Source: CAVVVS01 sp963751355
Lineage (GTDB): Bacteria; Bacteroidota; Ignavibacteria; Ignavibacteriales; Ignavibacteriaceae
DNA length: 64,000 nucleotides
Assembly: GCA_963751355.1 (NCBI GenBank)
Contig: CAVVVS010000014.1
Span: forward strand, 1 to 64,000
Reading direction: 5' to 3'
Positions 54,269 through 63,806 of this stretch are shown one piece after another. Each line of letters starts with the position of its first letter. Position 1 is the stretch's first letter. The notes beneath the pieces were generated by a model. The model made no database searches, was not told the DNA's origin, and saw only the letters and a list, made by a program, of their open reading frames with translations. Both the position numbers and the translations under genes were made by a program.

Positions 54269-54838
54269 CTAATTATTGTGCATTTCCCTGTACAGCCAGG
54301 CTTTTGCAAAATTCCAGTTGCGTTTTACCGTCGAATCGGAAATGTTTAAAACTTTTGCAGTCTCTTCAATTGTAAGACCCGAAAAATACCTTAATTCAAC
54401 AATTTTACTTGATCTTTCATCAATAGTTTCTAATTTTTTTAAGGCTTCGTCAAGAGACAAAACCTGGTTGTCAACTTCTTCTGAGATAACTAAATCCTCG
54501 TCAAGAGAAAGATTTGCCTTCCCGCTCCCCCTCTTTATAGCGTTTCTTTTACGTGCATGGTCAACAAGAATCTGCCGCATTGATTGAGCTGCTATTCCAA
54601 AAAAATGACCTTTGTTCTCCCAGGAGATATTTTGATCGCCGATCAATTTAAGATATGCTTCATGGACGAGTTCGGTTGTTTGAAAAGTATGATTGCGATA
54701 TTCGGCATGCAGGTACCTGGAAGAGATATTTTTCAATTCCTCGTAAATAAGAGGTAAAATTTGATTTAATACAAGATTATTACCGTTTGAATATTCTTGT
54801 ATAAGCCGAGTGAAATCTCCTTGTTCCGCACTATACAT
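54269..54838 (-). CDS. ECF-type RNA polymerase sigma factor
   Basis: This is a 189-residue sigma factor using the ATG at 54838 (ACAGGG upstream; an ATG at 54871 is possible). Region 2 covers about 15-85 ('NHTFQTTELVHEAYLKLIGD', 'AAQSMRQILVDHARKRNA') and region 4 about 125-185 ('VELRYFSGLTIEETAKVLNI', 'SDSTVKRNWNFAKAWLYREM'). The pattern is that of the ECF subgroup long known from Acidobacteria and Planctomycetes that pairs with Ser/Thr kinases. No anti-sigma factor is present. It is probably first gene of sigma-kinase-giant cargo. Confidence 0.92.
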   Translation of the reverse strand: MYSAEQGDFTRLIQEYSNGNNLVLNQILPLIYEELKNISSRYLHAEYRNHTFQTTELVHEAYLKLIGDQNISWENKGHFFGIAAQSMRQILVDHARKRNAIKRGSGKANLSLDEDLVISEEVDNQVLSLDEALKKLETIDERSSKIVELRYFSGLTIEETAKVLNISDSTVKRNWNFAKAWLYREMHNN

Positions 54839-55108
54839 GTCATACCCTGTAAATGATTTTTTAATATACAAATAGAAAATATTAATATCTATAAAAATCT
54901 ATTCAAAATGTATTTTTGTTGATGAGAGACATATTACAATGATGCATGTAAATAAAATAGATTAATATTAATAATTTTTACATATTTAGAATATTGTTAT
55001 TTCATAAAATAAAACACCAAAAGTAATGAATAATCATGTTGATATGTAATTGAATTGAATTGTAATTATCTTAGGTAATAAAAATCTATAATATTCTTAT
55101 CTATAGAG

Positions 55109-57232
55109 TTGGTGTTAATTACAACCTTTATGCAATTAGATTTACCACAAATATTGTTTCTCGCCGCAACTTTACTGGCAACATTCGGTTTAATAATTAT
55201 TATCTATTCGAGGGATAATGAAAATATCACCAGTAAGTTATTTATTTTGATGCTGCTGCTTTCGATAGCCTACTTAATTTCGCATAGCATTCATTTTCTT
55301 TTTATGCATAATACCGAAGTAACCGTCCTGGATCTCTCGTGTCATTCTTTACTTCTTTTGATGGTAGTTACCCTAACATTTTTTACATGGAATTTTCCAA
55401 ATTCCCGGAAGATAGGAATTACCAGGACTTTGTTTATAATAATTCCTACAGTTCTTTTGTTAATTATGCTTTGGAGCGGTAATTTAATTATTGCATCACA
55501 TGCCGAGATGAATTTATATAAAGCACATTACAGTGAATACTACCCGCTTTATCTTTTGTGGTATATTATCTTGATATCTTTAAATATTTATTGGCTGTTA
55601 AAGAAATACAGCAAAGAAAAGATAACAACACTAAAATCTCAAATACTGCTTTTTTTAGTAGGGCTAGTAATTACCAACATTCTATTATTCATGTTTGGAT
55701 TTTTGCTTCCATGGATAGTTGGCTTTTATTTTCTTATTGAAATGAGTCCGCTGGCATTTCTGGTCGGACTAATTTTATTCACTTCGGTAGCTGTGGGAAA
55801 ATTTAATATGTTTCCAGCCGCACTTGATAGAGTAAGGACATTCAGCATTAACAAGAAAATTTTTTTAAGTGCTATTATCTTAGTACCGATTATTATATTA
55901 TTAATTGAAATACCGCTTGTACGTATCTTTTTTCAAATCAAATCTAATGATGAATTAATAAAATATTTCTATGTTACATTCTTTGGAGGATTGATTGTCA
56001 GTATCAGCATGGCTTTCGTGCTGCAAAAGATTATTTCAAGTCCATTAATCAAATTAAAAACCAGGGCAATGGAAATTGGTCAGGGTAATTACGGAATAAA
56101 GGTTGCTTACAATTCGAATGATGAAATCGGAGAGCTTACTGAAGCATTCAATAATATGTCGGAAACTTTGAGCAGCAACTACATAGAATTGAAAAAAAGA
56201 GAGGAAAGGATTTCCTTTTTATTGAATGCATTCGATAAATCTTCGGTTGCAATAGCTATTATTGATAGTTCATTCAATATAATTGAAGTTAATGATACAT
56301 ATTGTTCTTTGGTAAAACTGGGTAAAGAAAAGATTATAAATCATTCAATAAAAGCAGTTCAGTTTTCACACTATCAAGATGAATTTCATAAAATTGAGAA
56401 TGATATCATTCAAAAGAAGCAATTTAAAGGAGAGATAATAAGAAGCTTTGATGATTCGGAGGAAAAACATCTTTTACTTTCAGTAACACCCGCTGTGTTA
56501 GATGAAGGTTCTTCAAAAGGATTTTTGTTCGTTGAAGTAGATATAACCGATAGGAAAAAACTCGAAGAACAGCTTCGTAAATCCGAAAAGTTAGCGGCAT
56601 TGGGAGAAATGGCTGCTGTGTTAGCTCACGAGATTAAAACTCCATTGACTTCTATTAAGATGAATTCCGATATACTGGTTGAAACTTTAAATTTAAATGA
56701 AGATGATCAATTTGCTTTTACAATAATCCAAAAAGAGATTAATAGGCTAAATAATCTTGTGAAAGATGTTCTTCAGTTCTCAAGACAAATTGACCTAGTT
56801 TGTAGTAAATTCAGTCTGAAAAATTTAGTGGAAGATATTAAATCTCAAATTGGTAGTGTTCCGGGACAAAAAGATATCACAATAACCAACAATCTAAATA
56901 ATATTGAAATCGAAGCCGATTATGAAAAGCTAAAGCAAGTATTTTTTAATTTGATTTATAATTCAATCGAAGCAATAAACAAACAAGGCACAATAGAATT
57001 AACTTCGGATTATTTGGAAGAAAAGAATCAATATATAATTACGTTGAAAGATAACGGCACTGGAATTAAAAATACTGAAAAAATATTTGAGCCTTTTTTT
57101 ACAACTAAAGCATCGGGCACAGGACTCGGACTTTCGATATCACAAAAAATTATTGAGCAGCATACCGGACGCATTAAACTAATTTCTTCAAAACCCGGTG
57201 AGACTATTTTTGAAATTACTCTTCCCGTTTAA
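55109..57232 (+). CDS. 7TM-type sensor histidine kinase with HAMP and PAS
   Basis: This 707-residue sensor has seven or more N-terminal helices (about 10-240, similar to the histidine-kinase 7TM module), a further helix pair about 247-300, HAMP (about 300-352), PAS (about 365-480; 'DKSSVAIAIIDSSFNIIEVN'), HisKA with His507 in 'VLAHEIKTPLTSIK' and HATPase ('FNLIYNSIEAINKQG', 'DNGTGI', 'GTGLGLSISQKIIEQH'). A TTG opens the frame at 55109; the ATG at 55130 is an alternative, and neither has a clear SD. The NtrC-type regulator follows 180 bp later and is the likely partner, as is usual for kinases with this HisKA type. Confidence 0.9.
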   Translation: MVLITTFMQLDLPQILFLAATLLATFGLIIIIYSRDNENITSKLFILMLLLSIAYLISHSIHFLFMHNTEVTVLDLSCHSLLLLMVVTLTFFTWNFPNSRKIGITRTLFIIIPTVLLLIMLWSGNLIIASHAEMNLYKAHYSEYYPLYLLWYIILISLNIYWLLKKYSKEKITTLKSQILLFLVGLVITNILLFMFGFLLPWIVGFYFLIEMSPLAFLVGLILFTSVAVGKFNMFPAALDRVRTFSINKKIFLSAIILVPIIILLIEIPLVRIFFQIKSNDELIKYFYVTFFGGLIVSISMAFVLQKIISSPLIKLKTRAMEIGQGNYGIKVAYNSNDEIGELTEAFNNMSETLSSNYIELKKREERISFLLNAFDKSSVAIAIIDSSFNIIEVNDTYCSLVKLGKEKIINHSIKAVQFSHYQDEFHKIENDIIQKKQFKGEIIRSFDDSEEKHLLLSVTPAVLDEGSSKGFLFVEVDITDRKKLEEQLRKSEKLAALGEMAAVLAHEIKTPLTSIKMNSDILVETLNLNEDDQFAFTIIQKEINRLNNLVKDVLQFSRQIDLVCSKFSLKNLVEDIKSQIGSVPGQKDITITNNLNNIEIEADYEKLKQVFFNLIYNSIEAINKQGTIELTSDYLEEKNQYIITLKDNGTGIKNTEKIFEPFFTTKASGTGLGLSISQKIIEQHTGRIKLISSKPGETIFEITLPV

Positions 57233-57412
57233 ATGATTGGAAGAATAAAATTCAATAAGTAATCGACATTAAACAAATTGGTCACAATAAACGAAGTGAA
57301 AGATCTCAAATTTTCGATTATCAAGTACTTTACTTCTTTTATTTCAATCCATATGAAAAAAATCGATATTTGAGTAACTTCAATAAATAAACAACAAGAT
57401 ATAGATTTCGAA

Positions 57413-58762
57413 ATGGAAAAAATTTTAATAATAGATGACGATCAATCTATAAGAGATACTTTAACAAATTATCTTAAGAAAAAAAATCACGAAATATTCT
57501 CAGCAGAAAACGGCGAGGAAGGGCTTGAAAAAGTTAAACAGCATCATCCCGATCTCGTAATATCTGATATCAGGATGCCGGGAATGAACGGATTGGAAAT
57601 GTTAAAACTGATCAAAGCATATGATGAACATATCAATGTAATAATAATGACCGCTTTTGATGACATGCAAAGTACGGTTAAGGCAATGCGGGAAGGTGCT
57701 TATGATTACATCGAGAAGCCTATCGAACTGGAAAGATTAAAAGTCTCCATCAAAAGAGCACTCGAAAACAAACACCTTAGCGAGCAGTTAGCTTCCTTCA
57801 CGCCAAATGATGAGGAAGAATATGATGTCGAAAATATTCTAATCGGTAAAACCCAAAAGATGAAGGAAGTTTATAAAAAAATCGGACAGGTTTCTTCGAG
57901 TAATGTTACAGTTTTAATACTGGGTGAAAGCGGTACCGGGAAAGAACTTGTAGCACGAGCAATCCATTACAGCGGATTGACAAAAGATAAACCATTTATT
58001 GCCGTTAATTGCACTGCATTAACAGAATCACTTTTAGAGAGTGAACTATTCGGTCATGTTAAAGGAGCGTTTACCGGGTCAATTCGGGATAAGAAAGGTA
58101 AGTTCGAAATTGCAGGTGAAGGGACAATCTTTTTGGATGAAGTTTCCGAAATTTCTCCTAACATACAGGTAAAATTATTAAGGGTTCTTCAAGAGCGGGA
58201 ATTCGAGCGTGTTGGAGGGGAAACACTGATACCGATGAAAGCACGTGTAATTGCAGCCACCAACCGGAATATTTTACAACTTGTAAAAGATGGGAGATTC
58301 AGGGAAGATCTTTATTACCGGCTGAATGTCGTTTTAATAGAACTTCCACCTTTACACGAAAGGATTGACGACATTCCTCTACTTGTTAAACATTTCTTAA
58401 CCAGGATAAATCAAAAACTGCACAAGAACGTAGTAAAAGTTCCTGAAGAAGTAATGGAGATGCTCAAGAATCAATATTGGGTTGGGAATGTTAGGGAACT
58501 CGAAAACACACTTATGCAGGCTGTTGTTCTTACTTCGGGTGATGTTTTATCAAAAGAAAATATTTTACTACGAAATGATGAAAGCGAAGCGGTAGGAAAT
58601 AACAATCTCGCAAATTTGAGTCTATCCGAAATAGAAAAGATTCATATCCAGCGAGTACTCGATGCACACAATTGGGACAAGCAAAAAGTATCGGAAATTC
58701 TGGGGATATCGATGCCTACTTTGTACAGCAAAATTTCATCCTATCAAATAAAGCAAACTTAA
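57413..58762 (+). CDS. NtrC-family sigma-54-dependent response regulator
   Basis: This 449-residue regulator has a receiver domain (1-120; phospho-Asp52 in 'VISDIRMPGMNG', Lys in 'YIEKPIE'), an AAA+ ATPase (about 140-370) with Walker A 'GESGTGKE', the sigma-54-contacting loop 'GAFTGS', Walker B 'GTIFLDEV' and the Arg finger region 'GRFREDLYYRLNV', and a Fis-type HTH at the C-terminus ('VSEILGISMPTLYSKI'). It activates sigma-54 promoters after phosphorylation by the upstream kinase. Targets cannot be read from this window; no good GG-N10-GC site was found nearby. Confidence 0.95.
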   Translation: MEKILIIDDDQSIRDTLTNYLKKKNHEIFSAENGEEGLEKVKQHHPDLVISDIRMPGMNGLEMLKLIKAYDEHINVIIMTAFDDMQSTVKAMREGAYDYIEKPIELERLKVSIKRALENKHLSEQLASFTPNDEEEYDVENILIGKTQKMKEVYKKIGQVSSSNVTVLILGESGTGKELVARAIHYSGLTKDKPFIAVNCTALTESLLESELFGHVKGAFTGSIRDKKGKFEIAGEGTIFLDEVSEISPNIQVKLLRVLQEREFERVGGETLIPMKARVIAATNRNILQLVKDGRFREDLYYRLNVVLIELPPLHERIDDIPLLVKHFLTRINQKLHKNVVKVPEEVMEMLKNQYWVGNVRELENTLMQAVVLTSGDVLSKENILLRNDESEAVGNNNLANLSLSEIEKIHIQRVLDAHNWDKQKVSEILGISMPTLYSKISSYQIKQT

Positions 58763-59152
58763 ATTGGAATTAATTTGTTTGAGGTATTAAACTAAAGATT
58801 TGTCAACGAAGTTTATATTTCTATTCTAAGTGAAATTTTAATAATATTCCCAAATGTAAAACTTAGTAACCTTGTTAAAAAATAGCTTTAACCATATTTC
58901 ACCTTAATTTTTGTAAAAGCACTAAAATGATCTAAATAACTTAATTTGTTATTTCTCAATCTTAGTTTTCACACAAATATGTGCTGAATCAACAAATAAT
59001 TTTACCAAATTTCATTCTTTCATTTTTAAATAATTTAAAATCTATTTCAACTATTTTAAAACTCCTTCCTTATTTGAATTATTTTTGCAGCAAATAAAGC
59101 ACTTACAGATGGCATAGTTGTTGAACCTTATGAAATAAAAAAAGGATTAAAT
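58763..59152. other. AT-rich intergenic region after the NtrC-type gene
   Basis: No gene call before 59153. A frame without a usable start opens at 59078 and continues into the small membrane peptide at 59153. A near-match to a sigma-54 promoter (TGGCATAGTTGTTGAA at 59110) fails at the -12 GC. Confidence 0.4.
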
Positions 59153-59245
59153 TTGCTTAGTAATGGTTTAATATGGTGTTCGCTTTACTTGCTACTGTTG
59201 GGCGGCTTTGTAGTGCTCTTCATCAAAATATTGAACCATAAATGA
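59153..59245 (+). CDS. possible 30-residue membrane microprotein
   Basis: The frame reads MLSNGLIWCSLYLLLLGGFV then VLFIKILNHK from a TTG at 59153, with AAAGGA placed six bases upstream. It encodes a single membrane helix with a basic C-terminal end. In-frame codons extend upstream to 59078 without ATG, GTG or TTG. It lies 87 bp before the cytochrome c gene on the same strand. It could equally be a remnant of a larger gene. I do not recognise it; small single-helix subunits often accompany respiratory or metal-transport proteins, which is only a hint. Confidence 0.4.
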   Translation: MLSNGLIWCSLYLLLLGGFVVLFIKILNHK

Positions 59246-59332
59246 TGGCCGATGCGTCTAATATTATGTAATAATTATTCAGTGTACGTAAAAATTAGAC
59301 ATGACCAAGCATGATTTTTTGAAAAGGAGAAA

Positions 59333-59914
59333 ATGATGTTGAAGAAAAAGATTAACCCGGTTATTTTGCTTGCTCTACCTGTAGCTATTTTATTGTTATT
59401 CGGATTTAGATTTGGACCTTTTAGTTCTTATGAGCATAGCATGAATTCTTATATTATTAATGATTCCACCAACTCACAAAACGGAGGAATGATGGGACGC
59501 GGTATGATGAATGGAAGAATGATGGGACGCGGAATGATGAATAGCGGAAATAATAACGGAAACAGCGCACCAAATAAATATGATAAAAACGGTAAATGGG
59601 TAGCTCCGGCTTCTGCTAATAGCTTAAAGAATCCTCTGGAAAAAATTGCGGAAGCGAGTCAAAAAGGAAAAAACATATTCAATATGCAATGTTTTACATG
59701 CCACGGTACAGATGGTAAAGGCGACGGTCCAGCCGCTGTTTCTTTACATCCCAAACCTGCTAATTTAACTTCAAGCAGAGTACAACATGAAAGTGACGGA
59801 GCTATTTTCTGGAAGATAACAAACGGGAATTCACCTATGCCTTCGTTTAAAAGTGCCCTCACAAAAACCCAAAGGTGGGATTTAGTTGAATACATTAGAG
59901 AATTGGGCAAATAA
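59333..59914 (+). CDS. Met-rich exported monohaem cytochrome c
   Basis: This 193-residue class I cytochrome c has an N-terminal export/anchor helix (about 8-25), a Met/Gly/Arg/Asn-rich stretch (about 50-75, core GRGMMNGRMMGRGMMN) and one haem c site CFTCH (about residue 123) in 'GKNIFNMQCFTCHGTDGKG', with the axial Met in 'NSPMPSFKSALT'. AAGGAG lies just before two consecutive ATGs; the second (59336) has the better spacing. Met-rich segments of this kind bind copper(I) in other exported proteins. With the CusCBA genes following, a role in copper stress or electron transfer at the cell envelope is likely but inferred. Confidence 0.85.
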   Translation: MMLKKKINPVILLALPVAILLLFGFRFGPFSSYEHSMNSYIINDSTNSQNGGMMGRGMMNGRMMGRGMMNSGNNNGNSAPNKYDKNGKWVAPASANSLKNPLEKIAEASQKGKNIFNMQCFTCHGTDGKGDGPAAVSLHPKPANLTSSRVQHESDGAIFWKITNGNSPMPSFKSALTKTQRWDLVEYIRELGK

Positions 59915-60243
59915 ATTTCTCTTCCAAAACAAACAAACATTTAACCCCGATAAATTTTTCTATCGGGGTTTTTAAATTATTTAAATAATCTTTTAATTTT
60001 TTTAAAATACCATTGCCTACCTTTCATATCGTTTAATATCTTTAATAAATATCTTTTCGAACAGTCTCATTTTTACTAATTTTTACAAATTTTAACTATT
60101 TATATTTTAAGACATTACCGAGCATCTTAAAACAATTTCATCCAGAAATTTAATTTTTATTAACTCCCCGATTCCCCAAACCCAAACATTTTCTTTTGGT
60201 ATCATTATTGAATGATTAAATTAAATTTCATAGTAATTAAGTA
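59915..60243. other. intergenic region with terminator
   Basis: The terminator of the cytochrome c gene is at 59943-59973; the rest is AT-rich and should contain the promoter of the metal-efflux genes. No gene was seen. Confidence 0.5.
59943..59973 (+). terminator. rho-independent terminator of the cytochrome c gene
   Basis: AACCCCGATA and TATCGGGGTT form a perfect 10-bp stem with an 8-base loop followed by TTT, 28 bp after the stop codon. Confidence 0.9.
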
Positions 60244-60669
60244 ATGATAAAAAAAATTTCCGTACTATCTTTAATTTTGTTTTTTACGGCTTCATCGCTA
60301 AGCTTGCCCATTACCGTACATTTATGCAGCATGAACATGAATCATCAATTCTGCAAAATGGAAACTGCAAAGAGTAATTCATTTAATAATGTATGCAATT
60401 CTGAAGAAATGAATTTTCAACAGCAGGTTTTTGCAGAACATGACAACTGCTGCTCGACAAGAACTATTGATTTATCTATTACGGATGCCTTTATAAATAA
60501 TAAAACGGAATGCAGTTTAAGTTTTTCTGCCTTTGCGGTTATGCCATCTTTGAAACCAACGGAATTTTATAATTTTGTAAAAACATCTAAAATTTCATTC
60601 AGGCATTTCCATCTGCCTGATATTTATGGGAACAATATCTACCTCGGCAATTCTACTTTTTTAATTTGA
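60244..60669 (+). CDS. small exported Cys-pair protein near metal efflux genes (HYC_CC_PP-like)
   Basis: This 141-residue protein has a signal peptide (about 1-21). The mature part shows 'ITVHLCSMNMNHQFC' and, about 60 residues later, 'HDNCCSTRTIDLSITDAF'. This spacing recalls the Bacteroidota family named for its H-Y-C, C-C and P-P features, often found beside heavy-metal efflux genes; here the first block is HLC. Cys, His and Met clusters suggest metal binding. It lies 157 bp before the CusC-like gene on the same strand. The family call is from memory and moderate. Confidence 0.6.
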   Translation: MIKKISVLSLILFFTASSLSLPITVHLCSMNMNHQFCKMETAKSNSFNNVCNSEEMNFQQQVFAEHDNCCSTRTIDLSITDAFINNKTECSLSFSAFAVMPSLKPTEFYNFVKTSKISFRHFHLPDIYGNNIYLGNSTFLI

Positions 60670-60825
60670 AAATTAACCTCTCAGCAAAGCCTTAGAAGAA
60701 AACTTGCGGATTTTATCGAATAGCAATTATTAACAATAATTTCCCGGAAGTCCCCATCTAAGGAGTCTTTCATTCTTAAATCGTATTTCATTTAAGATAA
60801 AAACAATCTCATTATAGGGTCATTT

Positions 60826-62100
60826 ATGAAAAGAATAAAAATATTATATGTAGTTGCGCTTATACTTATCGGAGGCTTTAACTTACCGGCTCAGACTGAA
60901 TCAACAACGCTTGATTCATTAGTCCAGCATGCCATAAGTGTAAGTCCCAAAATAAAAATGTTAAAAGCTAAAATGAAGGTTTCGGAAGATAAAATTCCGC
61001 AGGTCTCAAACTTGCCGGATCCGATGTTAACACTCGGATTGGCAAATTTGCCTGTTAATTCTTTTTCGTTTACTCAGGAACCGATGACCGGGAAAATTGT
61101 CGGTTTGAGTCAGGCAATCCCATTTCCGGGGAAATTAAGTTCGATGGGAAAAGTCTCCGGGAAGCAGGCTGAAATAGTTAAGCAGGAAATTGATGATGCA
61201 GTAAACGAAGTAACTAAAAATGTTACTGAAAATTATGAAGACCTTCGCTTCCACAGAAAAGCTATTTCAATAATGAAAGAAAGTAAAAACTTGTTGCAAG
61301 AGATTGCTAAAGTTGTAAGGACCAAGTATTCGGTTTCAACAGCAAGCCAGCAAAACCTAATTAAAATAGAACTGGAAATAACAAACGTTAGTGATAAAAT
61401 TGAAGAGTTAAAAGGAAAAGAAAGCTCGAAGCTTGCTATGCTGAATGCGATTTTATTGCAGGACTCCGAAACCCCGATTGAAACAGGCAGTTTTCCAAAA
61501 TTAACTTATCAAAATTTAACAGTTGCTAAACTCGATTCTATAGCCGAAGCGAACAGGCCCTATCTGATGGGCGTAAAATTAGCAAAACAAAAAGCAATGC
61601 TGATGGAGCAGACTGCTAAATATGATTATTATCCTAACTTTAATTTAATGCTACAGTATTCACAGAGAGATGAAATTGCAAAAACACATACACCTTTAAC
61701 CGATTTCTTCACTGTGATGGTCGGAATTTCGCTCCCTCTGAATTACGGCGGAAAAGTAACTTCAAAAGTTGAAGAATCAGTGGCAATGCAGGAAATGTAT
61801 AATCAACAATACAATGCAGCAATGCAAATGCTGAATAGTAATTTCGGGTCTTCTATTTCAACTTTAAAAACGTTAAAAGAGAGAATTAAATTAATTGAGC
61901 AGGGTTTGCTTCCGCAGGCTAATCAAACTCTTAATTCATCACTTGCTAATTATCAGGTTGGTAAAATTGATTTTCTTAATGTAATAGATGCACAAAATAA
62001 ATTATATCAAATTGAAACAAATCTTTATAAACTAAAAACTAATTACCTGAAAGAAATTACAAAATTAGAATTCCTAATTGGTTCAAAATTGCAAAAGTAA
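60826..62100 (+). CDS. TolC/CusC-family outer-membrane efflux protein
   Basis: This 424-residue outer-membrane channel forms the exit duct of a tripartite RND pump. It has a signal peptide (about 1-22), then two long alpha-helical hairpin repeats typical of the outer-membrane efflux family ('SLVQHAISVSPKIKMLKAKM' at the start of repeat 1, 'IPFPGKLS', 'LNSSLANYQVGKIDFLNVID' near the end of repeat 2). It is in one unit with the adaptor (33 bp later) and the RND pump. It lacks an obvious lipobox, unlike E. coli CusC. Confidence 0.9.
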   Translation: MKRIKILYVVALILIGGFNLPAQTESTTLDSLVQHAISVSPKIKMLKAKMKVSEDKIPQVSNLPDPMLTLGLANLPVNSFSFTQEPMTGKIVGLSQAIPFPGKLSSMGKVSGKQAEIVKQEIDDAVNEVTKNVTENYEDLRFHRKAISIMKESKNLLQEIAKVVRTKYSVSTASQQNLIKIELEITNVSDKIEELKGKESSKLAMLNAILLQDSETPIETGSFPKLTYQNLTVAKLDSIAEANRPYLMGVKLAKQKAMLMEQTAKYDYYPNFNLMLQYSQRDEIAKTHTPLTDFFTVMVGISLPLNYGGKVTSKVEESVAMQEMYNQQYNAAMQMLNSNFGSSISTLKTLKERIKLIEQGLLPQANQTLNSSLANYQVGKIDFLNVIDAQNKLYQIETNLYKLKTNYLKEITKLEFLIGSKLQK

Positions 62101-62133
62101 AAGTTTTCAAAAATATATTAAACGGAGTAAAAA

Positions 62134-63771
62134 GTGAACACGAAAAGATTAATAATGGCAGTTATTGGATTACTTGTTATAAGTGCGGCAATTTATTTTG
62201 TAATCGGCACTAACAGTCAGCCTACACAAGCGCAGGAAACAAAAACTGCGACAAAGAAAAAAGAAAAAAGAAAAATTTTATACTGGCGCGCCCCGATGGA
62301 CCCGACCGAAACTTATGACCATCCCGGTAAATCAAAAATGGGAATGGACCTGGTTCCGGTTTATGCCGACCAAAGCGGCGCCGAAGGTGTAATTACTATT
62401 GATCCGGTTGTACAGCAGGATATGAATCTTCAAACAGATTTTGTAAAAGAAAAAGCTTTATCTCCAATTGTTAATACAAATGGTGTTGTAACAACTAACG
62501 AAAAAAATGAATTTATTGTTACAACAAAAGTATCCGGCTGGATTCAGAAGTTGTATGTTAATTATACGGGACAAAAAATCAGTAAAGGCCAGAAGTTGAT
62601 GGATATTTATTCTCCGGAACTTGTTTCTGCCGAACAAGAATATCTGACAGCTCTTTCATACAAGAATTCCACTTCCCAAAGCAAGATTGCAGATGTTTCA
62701 AAAAGCGGCGATGAATTGGTTAAAAACAGTATACGCAAATTAGAATTGCTCGATATGTCGCCTGCTGACATTACTCAGATTGAAAACACAAAAGATGTTA
62801 AAACTTATGTAACTCTTTATGCACCGCATTCGGGAACTGTTCTTCACAAAAACATAGAAGAAGGACAGAAAATAAAAGCCGGAATGCCTTTATTAAAAAT
62901 TGCAGATCTTTCTAATCTTTGGTTATCGGCTGATATATATGAATATGAACTTGCAAAAATTAAAGTCGGCGACAACGCGAAAATCAAATTTAACTATCTG
63001 CCTGGTAAAACTTTTGACGGTAAAATATCGTTCATTTACCCTACAATTGATCCTAAATCAAGAACAGTAAAAGTTCGTTTCAATTTGAACAACAGAACAG
63101 GACAGCTCAAACCGGAAATGTTTGCTAATGTTGTAATCGACGGACAAAGACTAAAATCAACACCTGTTGTTCCTGAAAATGCAGTTATAAGAAGCGGTAC
63201 CAAGGACATTGTAATTGTTGCACTCGGAAACGGCAAATTCAAACCGCAAGCAGTTACACTCGGTTTATATTCCGACGGCTATTATCAAGTATTAAATGGA
63301 TTATCCGAAGGAACAAAAATAGTTACTTCAGCTCAATTCTTAATCGATTCCGAAAGCAACTTACGGGCTGCTATAAGTCACATGAGAGAAGGAGATAACG
63401 GTAAATCCGATTCAACTTCTTCTAATTCAAAAATGAATATGAAGATGGACATGAAAAAGGATGATAGCTCAAAAAAGATAAATATGAAGAACGACTCGAA
63501 GAAAATGAATATGGATAAGAACGGAAGTTCAACAGAAATGAATATGAAAACGGATAAAAAATCTTCTGAAACTTCAATCGTCAGAAAAGGTGTTATTGAT
63601 TTAGCATCGATAGATAAAAACAAAGACGGAAAAGTTTTTGAAGATATAATGGACTGGAATGTAATCTCAGATAAGCCAGGTAAATGCCCGCTCTGCGGAA
63701 TGACTTTAAGAGAATTTACATTAGCTAAAGCAAAAGGAAATTTAAAAGAACACGGATTCCAGGTTAAGTAA
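62134..63771 (+). CDS. CusB-like RND adaptor with metal-binding domains at both ends
   Basis: This is a 545-residue periplasmic membrane-fusion protein with a GTG start and CGGAG upstream. One N-terminal helix (about 7-25) is followed by a CusB-type metal-binding motif in Met form ('YWRAPMDPTETYDHPGKSK', 'MGMDLVPVYAD', about 48-77), then lipoyl/barrel-sandwich and beta-barrel parts ('VSGWIQKLYVNYTGQKISKG', 'YAPHSGTVLHKNIEEGQKIK'). It ends with a Met/Lys/Asp-rich linker (about 430-480) and a C-terminal HMBD-like block with Cys, 'DKPGKCPLCGMTLREF'. It should link the TolC-like channel and the CusA-like pump and may hand Cu(I)/Ag(I) to them. Having a second, Cys-type site at the C-terminus is unusual. 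Confidence 0.92.
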   Translation: MNTKRLIMAVIGLLVISAAIYFVIGTNSQPTQAQETKTATKKKEKRKILYWRAPMDPTETYDHPGKSKMGMDLVPVYADQSGAEGVITIDPVVQQDMNLQTDFVKEKALSPIVNTNGVVTTNEKNEFIVTTKVSGWIQKLYVNYTGQKISKGQKLMDIYSPELVSAEQEYLTALSYKNSTSQSKIADVSKSGDELVKNSIRKLELLDMSPADITQIENTKDVKTYVTLYAPHSGTVLHKNIEEGQKIKAGMPLLKIADLSNLWLSADIYEYELAKIKVGDNAKIKFNYLPGKTFDGKISFIYPTIDPKSRTVKVRFNLNNRTGQLKPEMFANVVIDGQRLKSTPVVPENAVIRSGTKDIVIVALGNGKFKPQAVTLGLYSDGYYQVLNGLSEGTKIVTSAQFLIDSESNLRAAISHMREGDNGKSDSTSSNSKMNMKMDMKKDDSSKKINMKNDSKKMNMDKNGSSTEMNMKTDKKSSETSIVRKGVIDLASIDKNKDGKVFEDIMDWNVISDKPGKCPLCGMTLREFTLAKAKGNLKEHGFQVK

Positions 63772-63806
63772 TAATTCATTTTCAGCAGAACAGGAGTTTT
63801 TATAGA

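Noticed and set aside
59110..59125. Sigma-54 promoter candidate TGGCATAGTTGTTGAA near the NtrC-type regulator gene
   Set aside because: The -24 GG is present but the essential -12 GC is GA, and the stretch is inside an open frame; a single weak match in AT-rich DNA is not enough.
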